From assembly GCA_017643585.1 (NCBI GenBank), contig JAEPND010000007.1:90421-154420 (forward strand): 64,000 bases of DNA. Direction: 5' to 3'. Shown here piece by piece: positions 26,562-36,072 of this stretch. The first letter of the stretch is position 1. Each line of letters opens with the position of its first letter. The notes under the pieces are model-generated. The model ran no database searches. It was not told the DNA's origin and was given only the letters and a program-made list of their open reading frames with translations. A program made the position numbers and the translations under genes. The DNA is from Maricaulis sp. GTDB lineage: Bacteria; Pseudomonadota; Alphaproteobacteria; Caulobacterales; Maricaulaceae.

Positions 26562-27230
26562 ATGTCCAAGGACCCGCTCATCCCGCCTACGCCAAGCGAA
26601 GCCGAGTACCAGAACACCGCTGATGCCAATGCGGTTGAAATCTTCGATCGCGAAGATCCGTTCGAGCTGTTCTCGCACTGGCTGGAGGACGCCAAGAAGA
26701 AAGAGCCCAATGACGCCAATGCCATGGCCTTGGCGACAGCGGATCAGGACGGCCTGCCCGATGTGCGCATGGTTCTCTTGAAAGGGGTCGATGAGCGCGG
26801 CTTCATCTTCTACACCAATCTGGAAAGCGCCAAGGGGCAGCAACTGGCCGAGAATGCCCAGGCGGCGTTGTGTTTCCACTGGAAATCCCTGCGTCGGCAG
26901 GTTCGGGTCCGGGGACAGGTTGAGGCGGTGCCGCAGGACGAGGCGGATGCCTATTTTGCGTCCAGGGCGCGCGATAGCCGTATCGGTGCCTGGGCGTCAA
27001 AACAGTCCCGTCCCCTGGAAAGCCGGTTCGCACTGGAGAAATCCGTGGCGCGCGAAGCGGCGCGATTCGGACTGGGGGAGGTCCCCCGGCCGGAGCATTG
27101 GTCCGGATTTGTCATCCGCCCCAAGAGCTTGGAGTTCTGGCGTGACCGGCCTTTCCGACTGCACGACAGAATGACATTCCAGCGACAGGATTTTTCCTCG
27201 CCATGGACGGTCTCCCGGTTGTATCCTTGA
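26562..27230 (+). CDS. pdxH: Pyridoxamine/pyridoxine 5'-phosphate oxidase
   Basis: 222 residues. FMN-binding split barrel with [19 protein letters not shown] near residue 67, [29 protein letters not shown] and the C-terminal [15 protein letters not shown] then W..SRLYP end. It oxidises pyridoxine or pyridoxamine phosphate to pyridoxal phosphate. The ATG at 26562 has AAGGAG six bases upstream; the frame is open 17 codons further but unsupported. Confidence 0.97.
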   Translation: MSKDPLIPPTPSEAEYQNTADANAVEIFDREDPFELFSHWLEDAKKKEPNDANAMALATADQDGLPDVRMVLLKGVDERGFIFYTNLESAKGQQLAENAQAALCFHWKSLRRQVRVRGQVEAVPQDEADAYFASRARDSRIGAWASKQSRPLESRFALEKSVAREAARFGLGEVPRPEHWSGFVIRPKSLEFWRDRPFRLHDRMTFQRQDFSSPWTVSRLYP

Positions 27231-27258
27231 GCCTCAAACAGGGCTGAGGGGGTAGACG

Positions 27259-28131
27259 ATGGGCCGGATCGTAGCGGTTCTTCGTGCAAGCGTGTCTGTG
27301 CTGACATGGTGGTGCGGCGTGTTGATGCTGCTGGTGCCGCTCTGGTTCCTGTTGGCCAGTTTCGGCGTCAAGTTCGACTTCATTGAGTGGCAGGTCGGCC
27401 TGGAGCTGATGATCAACCAGCTGGGGCTGAGTGTGCTGCTGACCAGCATTGTGTCCGGAGCACTCGCGCTCTTGCTCATTCTGGTGCACCGGCTTGTGTC
27501 GAAAAAGATGTTCGGAGTTCTGGCCACTCCGATCTGGGCGGTCCTGATCGGTGCGACAGGCGTGGGCTGGATGACGTTGGTGATCGATCAGCGTGATGAG
27601 ACACCCTATCTGATCGATGTTTCGACCGATGCGGCAGATCCGCCCGGCTTCACGCAATCCCATATTCGGCGCCGCCTCGTCACGGACCAGGCGCTGGATT
27701 ATTCGAGCAAGCAGGCGGCAGACGGCCGTAGCTTCGCCGATCTACAGGCCGAACACTATCCCGGGCTGGCCAGCCTTTATCTGGAGCTGGATACGGATGT
27801 CGCCTTCCGCCGTGCCCTGATCACTGCGCGGGACATGGGCTGGCATGTCGGTTCAGCCTCTCATGAGGCCGGCATGTTCGAGGCAACGGCTGAGAGTTTC
27901 TGGTTCGGCTTTACCGATGACATTGCTGTGCGCGTCCGGGGCGCAGACGATGGAGACGGCACGCTGATCGATGTGCGGTCGCTGTCACGCCGGGAGATGC
28001 ACGATCTCGGACGCAACGCCCAGCGTGTCGCGGCCTTTCTGGCGGCTGTTCAACTTGAACCCGTTGACGTGGATGCCTGGTCGGAGGCCGGGGCTCAGGA
28101 CAGAGCTCAGGCCGGGACCGGAAGCGAGTAA
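27259..28131 (+). CDS. DUF1499-family membrane protein
   Basis: 290 residues: three transmembrane helices in the first 125 residues, then a soluble DUF1499 domain (AESFWFGFTDDIAVRVR; GTLIDVRSLSRREMHDLG; NAQRVAAFL). Function unknown; the family often occurs as a soluble module or fused to helices as here. It lies 28 bp after pdxH. Its 3' end overlaps the convergent metallo-hydrolase gene by 25 bp. Confidence 0.88.
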   Translation: MGRIVAVLRASVSVLTWWCGVLMLLVPLWFLLASFGVKFDFIEWQVGLELMINQLGLSVLLTSIVSGALALLLILVHRLVSKKMFGVLATPIWAVLIGATGVGWMTLVIDQRDETPYLIDVSTDAADPPGFTQSHIRRRLVTDQALDYSSKQAADGRSFADLQAEHYPGLASLYLELDTDVAFRRALITARDMGWHVGSASHEAGMFEATAESFWFGFTDDIAVRVRGADDGDGTLIDVRSLSRREMHDLGRNAQRVAAFLAAVQLEPVDVDAWSEAGAQDRAQAGTGSE

Positions 28132-29015
28132 CGCGCCTGCAGGTCCAGCTCGCCCTCGGCGATGACCTGGTCGGTTTCAACCAGATGAATCATGTGCGCC
28201 AGCACGGAGTGCGCGGCCGCCGGGTGGAGGCGTTTGTCCACATCCGCGTACATGACCGCGACCATGTCCTTGATGTTGCTCAGACCGGCGCGAAGCTGAA
28301 CGAGGATCTGCTCCTCGCGCTGCAAGCGATGATCGATATAGGTCTGGATGAATTGGGACGGGTTTTCGACGGCAGGGCCGTGGGTCGGCCACAGGCGGTC
28401 ATACTGCTTGTCCCGGATACGCGCCAATTCGCGCAGGTAATCACCCATATGTCCGTCAGGCGGGGAGATGACGCTGGTCGACCAGGCCATGACATGATCG
28501 CCACAGAACAGGGTGTTCTCCTCTTCCAGCGCGTAACAGACATGATTGGACGTGTGGCCAGGGGTGTGCAGGGCGCGGACGGACCAGTTTGATCCGGAAA
28601 AGACCTGCTCATCCTTGACCTGGATATCCGGCTGGAAACCCACATCATCACCGGCTTCCAGCCGCACTTCGCCGCCTGTTGGGGCGATATTCTGGGGGCC
28701 GAAGCCGTAAACTTTTGCACCGTGCTTCTGCGCCAGCGGGTGGGCGAGCGGCGAATGGTCGAGATGGTGATGCGTCACGAAGACATGGGTGACACGCTGT
28801 CCGTCTAGGGCCTTGTCGAGCGCGGCGATATGGTCGTCCTGGACCGGACCCGGATCGATCACGGCGACATCATCTGTGCCGATGATATAGACGCCGGTGC
28901 CGGTATAGGTGAACGGGCCTGGATTCTGTGCGACGACCCGCCGGATGAGCGGCGATAACTGATCGCAGCGACCGTATTCGAAGTCGAATTCACGCACAAA
29001 AGGAATACTTGTCAT
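28107..29015 (-). CDS. MBL-fold metallo-hydrolase
   Basis: 302 residues of the metallo-beta-lactamase superfamily, LACTB2/glyoxalase II-like. The metal motif THHHLDHSPLAH is near residue 82, VRALHTPGHTSNHVCYALE supplies the next His, and FCGDHVMAWS the bridging Asp. The C-terminal winged-helix-like tail (HLVETDQVIAEGELDL) is typical of LACTB2-type hydrolases or endoribonucleases. Its start abuts the stop of the ATP-grasp-like gene (TAAATG), so the two are one unit. Confidence 0.92.
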   Translation of the reverse strand: MTSIPFVREFDFEYGRCDQLSPLIRRVVAQNPGPFTYTGTGVYIIGTDDVAVIDPGPVQDDHIAALDKALDGQRVTHVFVTHHHLDHSPLAHPLAQKHGAKVYGFGPQNIAPTGGEVRLEAGDDVGFQPDIQVKDEQVFSGSNWSVRALHTPGHTSNHVCYALEEENTLFCGDHVMAWSTSVISPPDGHMGDYLRELARIRDKQYDRLWPTHGPAVENPSQFIQTYIDHRLQREEQILVQLRAGLSNIKDMVAVMYADVDKRLHPAAAHSVLAHMIHLVETDQVIAEGELDLQARYSLPVPA

Positions 29016-29957
29016 TTAGTTCAGGCCCCGAGCATTGGAAGTTGATGCTTCCAGATACTCCAAAAATGCGTCTGCCAAACGCCGAGTCACGCGGATTTTA
29101 TCATCAAGTGACATTGCGATAGGTGGTCCCATGTCGGTCTTGTTAACGTCGACGACGTAAAGTCGGCCATCGCTGCGGTCCCGCAGCACGTCCAGTCCAC
29201 CCCAATCCAGGCCCATGGCCCGGGTGAATTTCGCGAGCATGTCCTGTTCCTCGCGTGAGAGGACCTTGTCGGTCTCACAGATCAGGACTTCGTCATTGGA
29301 ATTCGAGAACCGCTCTGCAACACGGCGACGCTTGGGCAGGACCAGTGGTATGCGGCCGCCGATCGTCGGACAGCGCAGGTCCTCGACCAGGCCGCGATCA
29401 ATCCGGTTATCAATGACCCGCTGATAGACATAGCCCTCTACAGCCTCGCAAGGCCCGTGAACGATACGGCCGTCATGGGCGCCGTTTTTCTCTGACTTCA
29501 TGACCATCGCGCCGTTCCACGTGCTCGGATCGACGCTGAGGGAATAGCCAAACACCTGCTCGAAAACCTTGGTGACATGGCTTTTGGCAATACTGGCGCA
29601 ATGCTGGTTGATGACACGGGCGCCGGGCGGCGGCGGGGTGTCGTCACACGTGGTGCTGTCGTCAAAATAGAACACCACATCGGCCTGGGCCGGTGATCGG
29701 GCGATCGAGGCGCCTGCCGCGTGCAGCACACTCCAGATCAGGTACCAGGGGCGAGGGCGGTCCGGCGCGAACCAGATTTTCGGCCCAGTTTGGGACGGCG
29801 TTTTCAGACGCCAGGACTCCACCACGAAATAGAATGGGAACCAGCTGAGCACCTCACCGATGAGCCCGGGCTCGATTGGCAGGCGCGCACCCGTCTTCTT
29901 CACGGTGACAATACCGTTTGAAAATTCGAAATCGTTCCACCACAGCGCGCTGTGCAT
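29016..29957 (-). CDS. ATP-grasp-like protein of unknown function
   Basis: 313 residues. The C-terminal third looks like the end of an ATP-grasp fold: GLDWGGLDVLRDRSDGRLYV then DVNKTDMGPP has the acidic and Asn residues that bind Mg-ATP. A middle segment GAMVMKSEKNGAHDGRIV could carry the ATP-binding Lys. The N-terminal half (DVVFYFDDSTTCDD, INQHCASIAKSHVTKVF) may be a pre-grasp and substrate domain. No named family recognised. It is the first gene of a pair with an MBL hydrolase. Confidence 0.7.
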   Translation of the reverse strand: MHSALWWNDFEFSNGIVTVKKTGARLPIEPGLIGEVLSWFPFYFVVESWRLKTPSQTGPKIWFAPDRPRPWYLIWSVLHAAGASIARSPAQADVVFYFDDSTTCDDTPPPPGARVINQHCASIAKSHVTKVFEQVFGYSLSVDPSTWNGAMVMKSEKNGAHDGRIVHGPCEAVEGYVYQRVIDNRIDRGLVEDLRCPTIGGRIPLVLPKRRRVAERFSNSNDEVLICETDKVLSREEQDMLAKFTRAMGLDWGGLDVLRDRSDGRLYVVDVNKTDMGPPIAMSLDDKIRVTRRLADAFLEYLEASTSNARGLN

Positions 29958-30083
29958 GGTTGATATCCTTCTACTCCGCGCGACACATCCAATTTAGGAG
30001 ATTGCTTCGTGCCTGCAAATCACACCGCATCACACCCGGCCCAGATCTTGCTAACAGGTTAACAAGATCACAGAAAGGTGAAT

Positions 30084-30263
30084 GTGAAGGTGGTTCGATT
30101 TCTCAACAGGCGGTTTCTGCGATTGGCTTGGCTTTTGGTCGGGATGGTCGCGATTAACATGGTCTGGGTGGCACTGCAGCCCGACCGCCCGAGCAGTCGA
30201 TCTGTGTCGATTACACCTTTAACCGCAACCGATGCTGCGGTGCAACGGCATCCAGTTGATTGA
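30084..30263 (+). CDS. Possible small membrane protein upstream of oppB
   Basis: 59 residues from a GTG at 30084 (GTG 30078 is an alternative), preceded by AGAAAGG. It has a basic N-terminus (KVVRFLNRRFLRLAW), one hydrophobic helix and a polar tail. No homology recognised. The only support is the ribosome-binding site and the membrane-protein-like composition, so it may be spurious. The oppB start is 57 bp further on. Confidence 0.35.
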   Translation: MKVVRFLNRRFLRLAWLLVGMVAINMVWVALQPDRPSSRSVSITPLTATDAAVQRHPVD

Positions 30264-30320
30264 CAAGTGCGTCGCGAAATTGAAACTGCACGCCTGATTT
30301 AAAGAGCTGCGTCACAATTT

Positions 30321-31253
30321 ATGTTCTCCTTTGTACTGCGAAGATTACTCGTCGCCATCCCGACCCTGATTGTGATCACGGCTCTGGCCTTCTTCATGAT
30401 GAAGGTCGCACCGGGTGGTCCATTCGATCTTGAGCGGCCGATGCCGGACGAGATCCGTGAGCGCCTGCTTGAGCGCTACGGCATGGATCAGCCCGTCTGG
30501 AAACAATATCTCGACTATATGGTGAACCTCGCCCAGGGCGATCTGGGACCGTCTTTGAAATTCCACGACAAGGATGTGGCCGAACTGATCGGTGAGGGTT
30601 TCCCGGTTTCGATCATGATCGGTGCGCTGGCCATGTTGCTCGCCGTGTTTGTTGGAACATTCCTGGGTGCCATAGCCGCGCTGCGTCAGAACAAGCCGAG
30701 TGACTACGCGGTCATGGGCTTTGCCATGATCGGCGTGTCTATCCCGCCGCTGGTCATGGGGCCCATCCTGGCCCTTGTGCTCGGCCTGTACATGAACCTG
30801 CTGCCGACGGGCGGGCTGAATTTCAATCGATACGGGCTCAGTGTTCTGGTCCTGCCGGTGATCACCCTGGCCCTGCCGCAAATCGCGATCATCGCGCGCC
30901 TGATGCGCGCCAGCATGATCGAGGTGATCCGCTCCAACTATATCCGCACGGCCCGGGCCAAGGGCCTGTCAGCGCCGGCGGTGATTATCCGCCACGCCCT
31001 GCGTTCGGCTGTGCTGCCGCTGGTCAGCTATCTCGGGCCGGCCTCGGCGGCCGTGATTTCCGGTTCGCTGGTGATCGAGCGCGTCTTCCAGCTGCCGGGC
31101 ATGGGGGCCTATTTCGTCGATGCCGCCCTCCAGCGTGACTATACGCTGGTGATGGGGGTTGTCGTTGTCTATGCCAGCCTGATCATTTTCCTGAACCTGT
31201 TGGCAGACCTGCTCTACAGCGTACTTAATCCAAGGGTGAAGTTCGACACATGA
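30321..31253 (+). CDS. oppB: Oligopeptide ABC transporter permease OppB type
   Basis: 310 residues with six transmembrane helices and the BPD_transp_1 signature near residue 205 (YIRTARAKGLSAPAVIIRHAL), preceded by the typical N-terminal FVLRRLLVAIPTL. It forms the inner-membrane channel with OppC for uptake of peptides. Overlaps oppC by ATGA. Confidence 0.95.
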   Translation: MFSFVLRRLLVAIPTLIVITALAFFMMKVAPGGPFDLERPMPDEIRERLLERYGMDQPVWKQYLDYMVNLAQGDLGPSLKFHDKDVAELIGEGFPVSIMIGALAMLLAVFVGTFLGAIAALRQNKPSDYAVMGFAMIGVSIPPLVMGPILALVLGLYMNLLPTGGLNFNRYGLSVLVLPVITLALPQIAIIARLMRASMIEVIRSNYIRTARAKGLSAPAVIIRHALRSAVLPLVSYLGPASAAVISGSLVIERVFQLPGMGAYFVDAALQRDYTLVMGVVVVYASLIIFLNLLADLLYSVLNPRVKFDT

Positions 31254-32158
31254 CCACGATCGTCAATCCCAAGGAAAAAGAAGAAATGCTGACCCAGGCG
31301 GCGGTCCGTGGCCGTTCGCTGTGGGACGATGCCCGCGGGCGCCTGATGCGCAACAAGGCGGCCGTGACCTCCATGTTCGTCCTGGCGGTCCTGATCGTGC
31401 TGGCGATCATCGGTCAGCTGGGCATCTGGGTACACGATTACGACACGATCTATCGTGACCGTGTTTCGATCCCGCCAACCTTCGAGAACTGGCACATCCT
31501 GGGAACGGATGCGCAGGGGCGTGACCTGCTGGCACGAACCCTGGTCGGGCTCGGCGTCTCGCTGATGGTCGGCGTGGTCGCGACAATCGTCTCCCTGGTC
31601 ATCGGCGTGACCTGGGGCGCAACGGCCGGCTTTGTCGGTGGTCGCGTGGACCAGATCATGATGCGCTTCGTCGATATCCTGTATTCACTGCCCTTCATTT
31701 TCTTCGTGATCATCCTGATGGTCGTTTTCGGGCGGAATATCGTGCTTATTTTCGTGGCCATCGGCGCCGTGGAATGGCTGACCATGGCACGTATCGTGCG
31801 CGGACAGACCCTGGCGCTGGTCAAGATGGAGTTTGTCGAGGCGGCCGAGGCTGCAGGTGTGTCGCGCGGCAAGATTATCCAGCGTCACATCATCCCGAAC
31901 GTGCTGGGTCCGGTTGTGGTCTATGTGACCCTGATGATCCCGGTCGTGGTGCTGGCCGAGAGTTTCCTGTCCTTCCTGGGCCTGGGTGTGCAGGAGCCGC
32001 TGACCTCGCTGGGTCGCCTGATCTCGACGGGTGCCCAGGATATGGAAGTCGCGCCTTGGACGCTGATCGTACCGGCCGTGACCATGATGGTGACGCTGTT
32101 CTGCCTAAACTTCATCGGTGATGGCTTGCGTGACGCCATCGACCCTAAGGACCGCTAG
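31250..32158 (+). CDS. oppC: Oligopeptide ABC transporter permease OppC type
   Basis: 302 residues: an N-terminal OppC_N segment with one helix, the sequence LGTDAQGRDLLARTL characteristic of OppC/DppC, and the permease domain with EFVEAAEAAGVSRGKIIQRH. It pairs with OppB. No OppD/OppF ATPase follows; a strong terminator does, so the ATPases must be supplied from elsewhere. Confidence 0.95.
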   Translation: MTTIVNPKEKEEMLTQAAVRGRSLWDDARGRLMRNKAAVTSMFVLAVLIVLAIIGQLGIWVHDYDTIYRDRVSIPPTFENWHILGTDAQGRDLLARTLVGLGVSLMVGVVATIVSLVIGVTWGATAGFVGGRVDQIMMRFVDILYSLPFIFFVIILMVVFGRNIVLIFVAIGAVEWLTMARIVRGQTLALVKMEFVEAAEAAGVSRGKIIQRHIIPNVLGPVVVYVTLMIPVVVLAESFLSFLGLGVQEPLTSLGRLISTGAQDMEVAPWTLIVPAVTMMVTLFCLNFIGDGLRDAIDPKDR

Positions 32159-32213
32159 ACGGTTACAGCTACCGGTCCGGAACAAAGACATCCGGCACCA
32201 AACCCGTCGGAAT

Positions 32214-32244
32214 AAAAAAAAGGGCCGCGTTTGCGGCCCTTTTT
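32214..32244. terminator. Bidirectional terminator between oppC and the 32267 gene
   Basis: GGGCCGC/GCGGCCC stem (32222-32228 with 32233-32239), loop GTTT, flanked by an A run on the left and a T run on the right, so it can serve both converging genes. Confidence 0.9.
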
Positions 32245-32266
32245 CTGTGCATGTCAGCGTCCCGGT

Positions 32267-32938
32267 TTAGTCGCCCTGGCGGCGGACGCGAATGGCGCTG
32301 CCCTCACCATTGATGCGCATGAGATAGCTGCCCAGCGAGGCGACACGGATATCAGCGAACAGCTCTCCGCTCGGCACACGGACGCGGTCCGAACCCTGCT
32401 GGCGCCATACCTGGCCGTTCTCCATGGTGAAGACGTGGGTGCCGTATCCGACGACGCGATAGCTGCGGATCGGCATGCGAACGCGGGTGACTTCACCACG
32501 ATCATTGCGTTCGAGAACCTGGGCACCTTCGGCGAAGGGCGCGTCCGAGATCGCATAGCCGTGCGGCTGTGTGTGCTGGCCGAATTCCTCGACGGCGTCA
32601 TCACCGGATTCCAGGACTTCCGCAGTTTGCTGTTCGCCGCGATTGCCCAGTCCCGGGATCAGGCGACGGATGCCAAATCCGCGGCGTTCCTGGGCGGGCG
32701 GAGTGACTTCTGGTGTCGGAGCGCGCTGCGGGGCGCCGAATTGTTCGGTTTCATTGACCGTTTCGGCGACGGAATCAGCCAGGCGATCATAACAGGTCAG
32801 GCGCGCCATATTGTCGACCTGGGCGCGGCAGGCGGCCAAGCCATCGCGCGAATTCTCCTGTGCCAGCGCGGGAGTCGCCGCAAGCGCGGTCAGTCCCGTG
32901 GTGCATGCGAGCAGGATCGAGAGGCGGGAAATCATCAT
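32267..32938 (-). CDS. Secreted protein with CYD motif
   Basis: 223 residues with a signal peptide (ISRLSILLACTTGLTALAATPALA) and an N-terminal motif GLAACRAQVDNMARLTCYDR, a Cys-spaced element seen in many proteobacterial secreted proteins including VasI-like ones. A Pro/Gln/Glu-rich linker leads to a C-terminal beta-rich domain (VFTMENGQVWRQQ; LGSYLMRINGEGSAIRVRR). Start at 32938 (or the next ATG) with TGGAG upstream. It faces oppC and is divergent from oppA. Function unknown. Confidence 0.75.
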   Translation of the reverse strand: MMISRLSILLACTTGLTALAATPALAQENSRDGLAACRAQVDNMARLTCYDRLADSVAETVNETEQFGAPQRAPTPEVTPPAQERRGFGIRRLIPGLGNRGEQQTAEVLESGDDAVEEFGQHTQPHGYAISDAPFAEGAQVLERNDRGEVTRVRMPIRSYRVVGYGTHVFTMENGQVWRQQGSDRVRVPSGELFADIRVASLGSYLMRINGEGSAIRVRRQGD

Positions 32939-33062
32939 TGACACTCCAGTACGGACGTTTACTTGCCAATCACAAGCGGTGGTCGAGTGTCGACCACTTG
33001 GCGATGTTAGTCTAGAACTACCGCTGAAATCCATCTTACGTATCGGAGGGGAGACCGAACTC

Positions 33063-34688
33063 GTGTTGCGCAACCGTTTCATCAAAGCTGCATTTGTCAC
33101 CACATCCTTGCTCGCATTGGCCGCCTGTGGCGGGGGTCAACCGAACAATAGTGATTCAATCACTCTGCACCGTGGCAACAATGCCGAGCCCCTGTCGCTC
33201 GACCCCCACCGCGCCAGTGGTACCTGGGAAAACAACATCATCGGCGACATGTTCATCGGCCTGTACACCGAGGACGCCAGTGGCAATCCGGTCCCCGGAA
33301 TGGCGGAAAGCTTTGAAGTCAGCGAAGACGGTCTGACCTGGACCTTCACCCTGCGCGAAGCCAGCTGGTCCGATGGCCAGCCGGTCACAGCACACGATTT
33401 TGTGTTCGCATGGCGTCGCATTGCTGACCCGCAGACAGGTGCCCAATACGTGTCCCTGCTGTTCCCGATCGCCGGCGTGGCTGAAGCCAGCCGCGGCGAG
33501 GCCTCTCCCGACCAGATCGGTGCGCGTGCTGTTGACGACCGGACGCTGGAAGTGACGCTGGAAAACCCGGCGCCTTACCTGCCGGGCCTGCTGACGCACT
33601 ACACGTCTTTCCCGATGCCGTCGCATGTTGTCGAACAATATGGCGATGAATGGGTTCGCCCGGAAAACATCCAGACCAATGGTGCGTTCCGTCTCGCCGA
33701 CTGGCGGACGAACAACTATGTCCACCTGGTGCGCAATGAGAGCTTCTACGACAACGAGAATGTCTGTCTTGACGAGGTCTTCTTCTACCCGACCGTGGAT
33801 AACAGCGCGGCGAGCCGTCGTGTTCGTAATGGCGAACTCGACCTGAACATGGAATTCCCGGGCCAGCAGCTCGAATTCCTGCAGCGTGAAATTCCTGAAT
33901 ATGTCCGCGTGCATCCGTTCATGGGCACGATCTATTTCTCCCTGAATACGACGCTGGACCAGTTCGAGGATCCGCAGGTGCGTAATGCGCTGGGCATGGC
34001 GATTGACCGTGAGTTCATCGCCGAGGAAATCCTCCAGGCTGGCCAGCCGCCGGCCTATTCCATGGTGCCTCCGGGCGTCGCCAACTATCCCGGCGGCGTT
34101 GAGGTGAACTGGGCGGATATCCCGGTTGAGCAGCGCCGCGAGACTGCGCGCGAGATCCTGGAAGCCGCCGGTTACGGCCCGGACAATCCGCTGCGCTTTG
34201 AATACACCTATCGCGCGACGGGCGATAACCCGCGTATCGCGCCGGTCGTCCAGAATGACTGGTCCTCGATCGCAGAATGGGTCGAGCCGGTCCTGATCGT
34301 GAACGACACCCAGATTCACTATGACAATCTGCGTGCCGGTGATTTCCAGGTCGCTGACGGTGGCTGGATTGCGGACTATAACGACCCGTACAACTTCCTC
34401 TTCCTCGGTGAGTTCCGCTCGGTTCCGATGAATTACTCGCGCTACAATAATCCCGAGTATGACGCACTCGTGCTCGAGGCGAACCGCGAGCTGGACCTGA
34501 CGGCGCGCGGCCAGATGATGGCCGAGGCCGAGCAGATGATGATGGATGACATGCCGATCATCCCGATCGTCTTCTACGTCAACAAGGCTCTGGTGAGCCC
34601 GCGCGTCACCGGCTGGGTCGACAATGTCGTCAACATCCACCGCTCGCGTTACATCTGCTTCAACGACCTGGACAACGCGGCAGAATAA
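33063..34688 (+). CDS. oppA: Peptide ABC transporter substrate-binding lipoprotein OppA type
   Basis: 541 residues from a GTG at 33063, nine bases after GGAGGGGAG. Lipobox LAAC at about residue 22 (Cys followed by GGG) marks a lipoprotein. The SBP_bac_5 domain has EPLSLDPHRASGTWE near the N-terminus and LTWTFTLREASWSDGQPV; the C-terminal half matches periplasmic oligopeptide binders. It delivers peptides to OppBC. It is separated from oppBC by a gene on the other strand and has its own promoter in 32939-33062. Confidence 0.93.
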   Translation: MLRNRFIKAAFVTTSLLALAACGGGQPNNSDSITLHRGNNAEPLSLDPHRASGTWENNIIGDMFIGLYTEDASGNPVPGMAESFEVSEDGLTWTFTLREASWSDGQPVTAHDFVFAWRRIADPQTGAQYVSLLFPIAGVAEASRGEASPDQIGARAVDDRTLEVTLENPAPYLPGLLTHYTSFPMPSHVVEQYGDEWVRPENIQTNGAFRLADWRTNNYVHLVRNESFYDNENVCLDEVFFYPTVDNSAASRRVRNGELDLNMEFPGQQLEFLQREIPEYVRVHPFMGTIYFSLNTTLDQFEDPQVRNALGMAIDREFIAEEILQAGQPPAYSMVPPGVANYPGGVEVNWADIPVEQRRETAREILEAAGYGPDNPLRFEYTYRATGDNPRIAPVVQNDWSSIAEWVEPVLIVNDTQIHYDNLRAGDFQVADGGWIADYNDPYNFLFLGEFRSVPMNYSRYNNPEYDALVLEANRELDLTARGQMMAEAEQMMMDDMPIIPIVFYVNKALVSPRVTGWVDNVVNIHRSRYICFNDLDNAAE

Positions 34689-34756
34689 GCCGTCTTGCAG
34701 ACAAACCCGACCCGACCTAGCCTGCACACAAGTGCAGCGCAGGTCGGGGTAGGGTT

Positions 34757-35998
34757 ATGTCAGGCGCAGATACAGTTACCGATGCCATTGTCGCCGGCTC
34801 CGGAGCCGGCGAACTGGAAGACGCCATCCGCGCGTCGAAACGAACCAAGCGGGATCGCAATTCCGCCTTCCAATCCCCAACGGCTGAAGGGCTTTGTTCC
34901 AATTGCGGAACGGAATTGTCCGGTCCGGTCTGTCACAGTTGTGGCCAGACCGCAGACAGTTTCCATCGCCCGGTCTGGGAATTGTTGGCCGAGATTTTCG
35001 ACGGCCTGTTTGGCTTTGAAGGCCGCATGTGGCGCACCATTCCGCCGCTTCTCTATCGCCCGGGGCATATCACCCGCCAATACCTGTCCGGTGTTCGCGC
35101 GCGCTATGTCATGCCCTTCCGCCTCTATCTGACGGCGAGTGTTCTCTTTTTCCTGGTCGTTTTCGGCGCGACGAATATCGGTGCGCCGGATGTTCCGTCT
35201 CCCGAGGAGATGGCGGCAGCGCAAGAAGCAACAGCCGCCGAGCTGGAAAACGCCCGCCAGCAGATGGAGGCGAACGGGATAGACACCTCCGAACTGGACC
35301 AGGCGCTTGCCGCAGCCGAAGCGGGGCAGGACGCGCTGACCGAGGTCGCCAATGATCCGGTGCTGCAGGCGGCTCGGGAGGAAAGCTGGAAACGCAATGC
35401 GATTGACGGTGTTCGAGTTGTGCTGGTGCCGGAACTCTATCCCGAACTGGTCGAGGAGTTCGAAGAGCGCAGTGATGGACGTGTCTCCGACGGGGTGATC
35501 GAGCTGGAGGAGGGGTTCTCGGTCAGCCTGGGCGAAGACGTTTCCGACATGCCCCTGGAAGTTCGCCGTTTCCTGGCCAACCAGGCGATCAGTGTCATCA
35601 ATGATGATGGCCAGATGATGCAGCGAGAGCTGAAAACCTGGATTCCGCGCGTCATGTTTGTCCTGGTCCCGGTTTATGGCCTGCTGCTGGCCTTCATGCA
35701 TTTCTACAAGCGCGGTTACTTCTTCTATGACCACATGGTGGTCTCGCTGCACTTCCACGCCTTCCTGTATCTCTTCCTGCTGGTGACCATGGTGCTGTCC
35801 GCCATTATCGGGCCCGGCTGGGGCATCGTGATCCTGCTGGTGTGGTCGAATTTCTATCTCTATCGAATACACCGGCGCGTCTACGACCATGGTCGTTTCT
35901 CATCGGCCCTGCGCGTGATCACGCTGAATTTCGCCTACACGATCCTGCTGGCCATCGGCACGATCGTGGCGCTGTTCCTGGCTTTCCTGAGCGGGTAG
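34757..35998 (+). CDS. DUF3667-type membrane protein with N-terminal zinc ribbon
   Basis: 413 residues: a zinc-ribbon-like CSNCGTELSGPVCHSCGQ near residue 48, then the DUF3667 signature (LFGFEGRMWRTIPPLLYRPG; YLSGVRARYVMPFRLYL), one helix, a charged loop of about 170 residues, and three or four helices at the C-terminus. Function unknown. The loop is acidic and Ala/Glu-rich, possibly coiled coil. It is followed at once by a strong terminator. Confidence 0.88.
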   Translation: MSGADTVTDAIVAGSGAGELEDAIRASKRTKRDRNSAFQSPTAEGLCSNCGTELSGPVCHSCGQTADSFHRPVWELLAEIFDGLFGFEGRMWRTIPPLLYRPGHITRQYLSGVRARYVMPFRLYLTASVLFFLVVFGATNIGAPDVPSPEEMAAAQEATAAELENARQQMEANGIDTSELDQALAAAEAGQDALTEVANDPVLQAAREESWKRNAIDGVRVVLVPELYPELVEEFEERSDGRVSDGVIELEEGFSVSLGEDVSDMPLEVRRFLANQAISVINDDGQMMQRELKTWIPRVMFVLVPVYGLLLAFMHFYKRGYFFYDHMVVSLHFHAFLYLFLLVTMVLSAIIGPGWGIVILLVWSNFYLYRIHRRVYDHGRFSSALRVITLNFAYTILLAIGTIVALFLAFLSG

Positions 35999-36020
35999 GG
36001 GCGTTCGGTTGTCGCCAAAC

Positions 36021-36051
36021 AAAAAAGGGCCCGCCAGCTGGCGGGCCCTTT
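36021..36051. terminator. Terminator shared by the DUF3667 gene and sppA
   Basis: Perfect 10-bp GC stem (36027-36036 with 36039-36048) with AAAAAA on the left and TTTC on the right. It lies between two converging genes. Confidence 0.9.
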
Positions 36052-36072
36052 CGTGTGTGGTGACAGGACGAC

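Noticed and set aside
30051-30072. GCTAACAGGTTAAC as a CtrA-type cell-cycle site
   Set aside because: Spacing between the TTAA-like halves does not match the TTAA-N7-TTAA consensus.
33156-34727. 523-codon minus-strand frame opposite oppA
   Set aside because: Antisense shadow without start signals; the oppA lipoprotein is clear.
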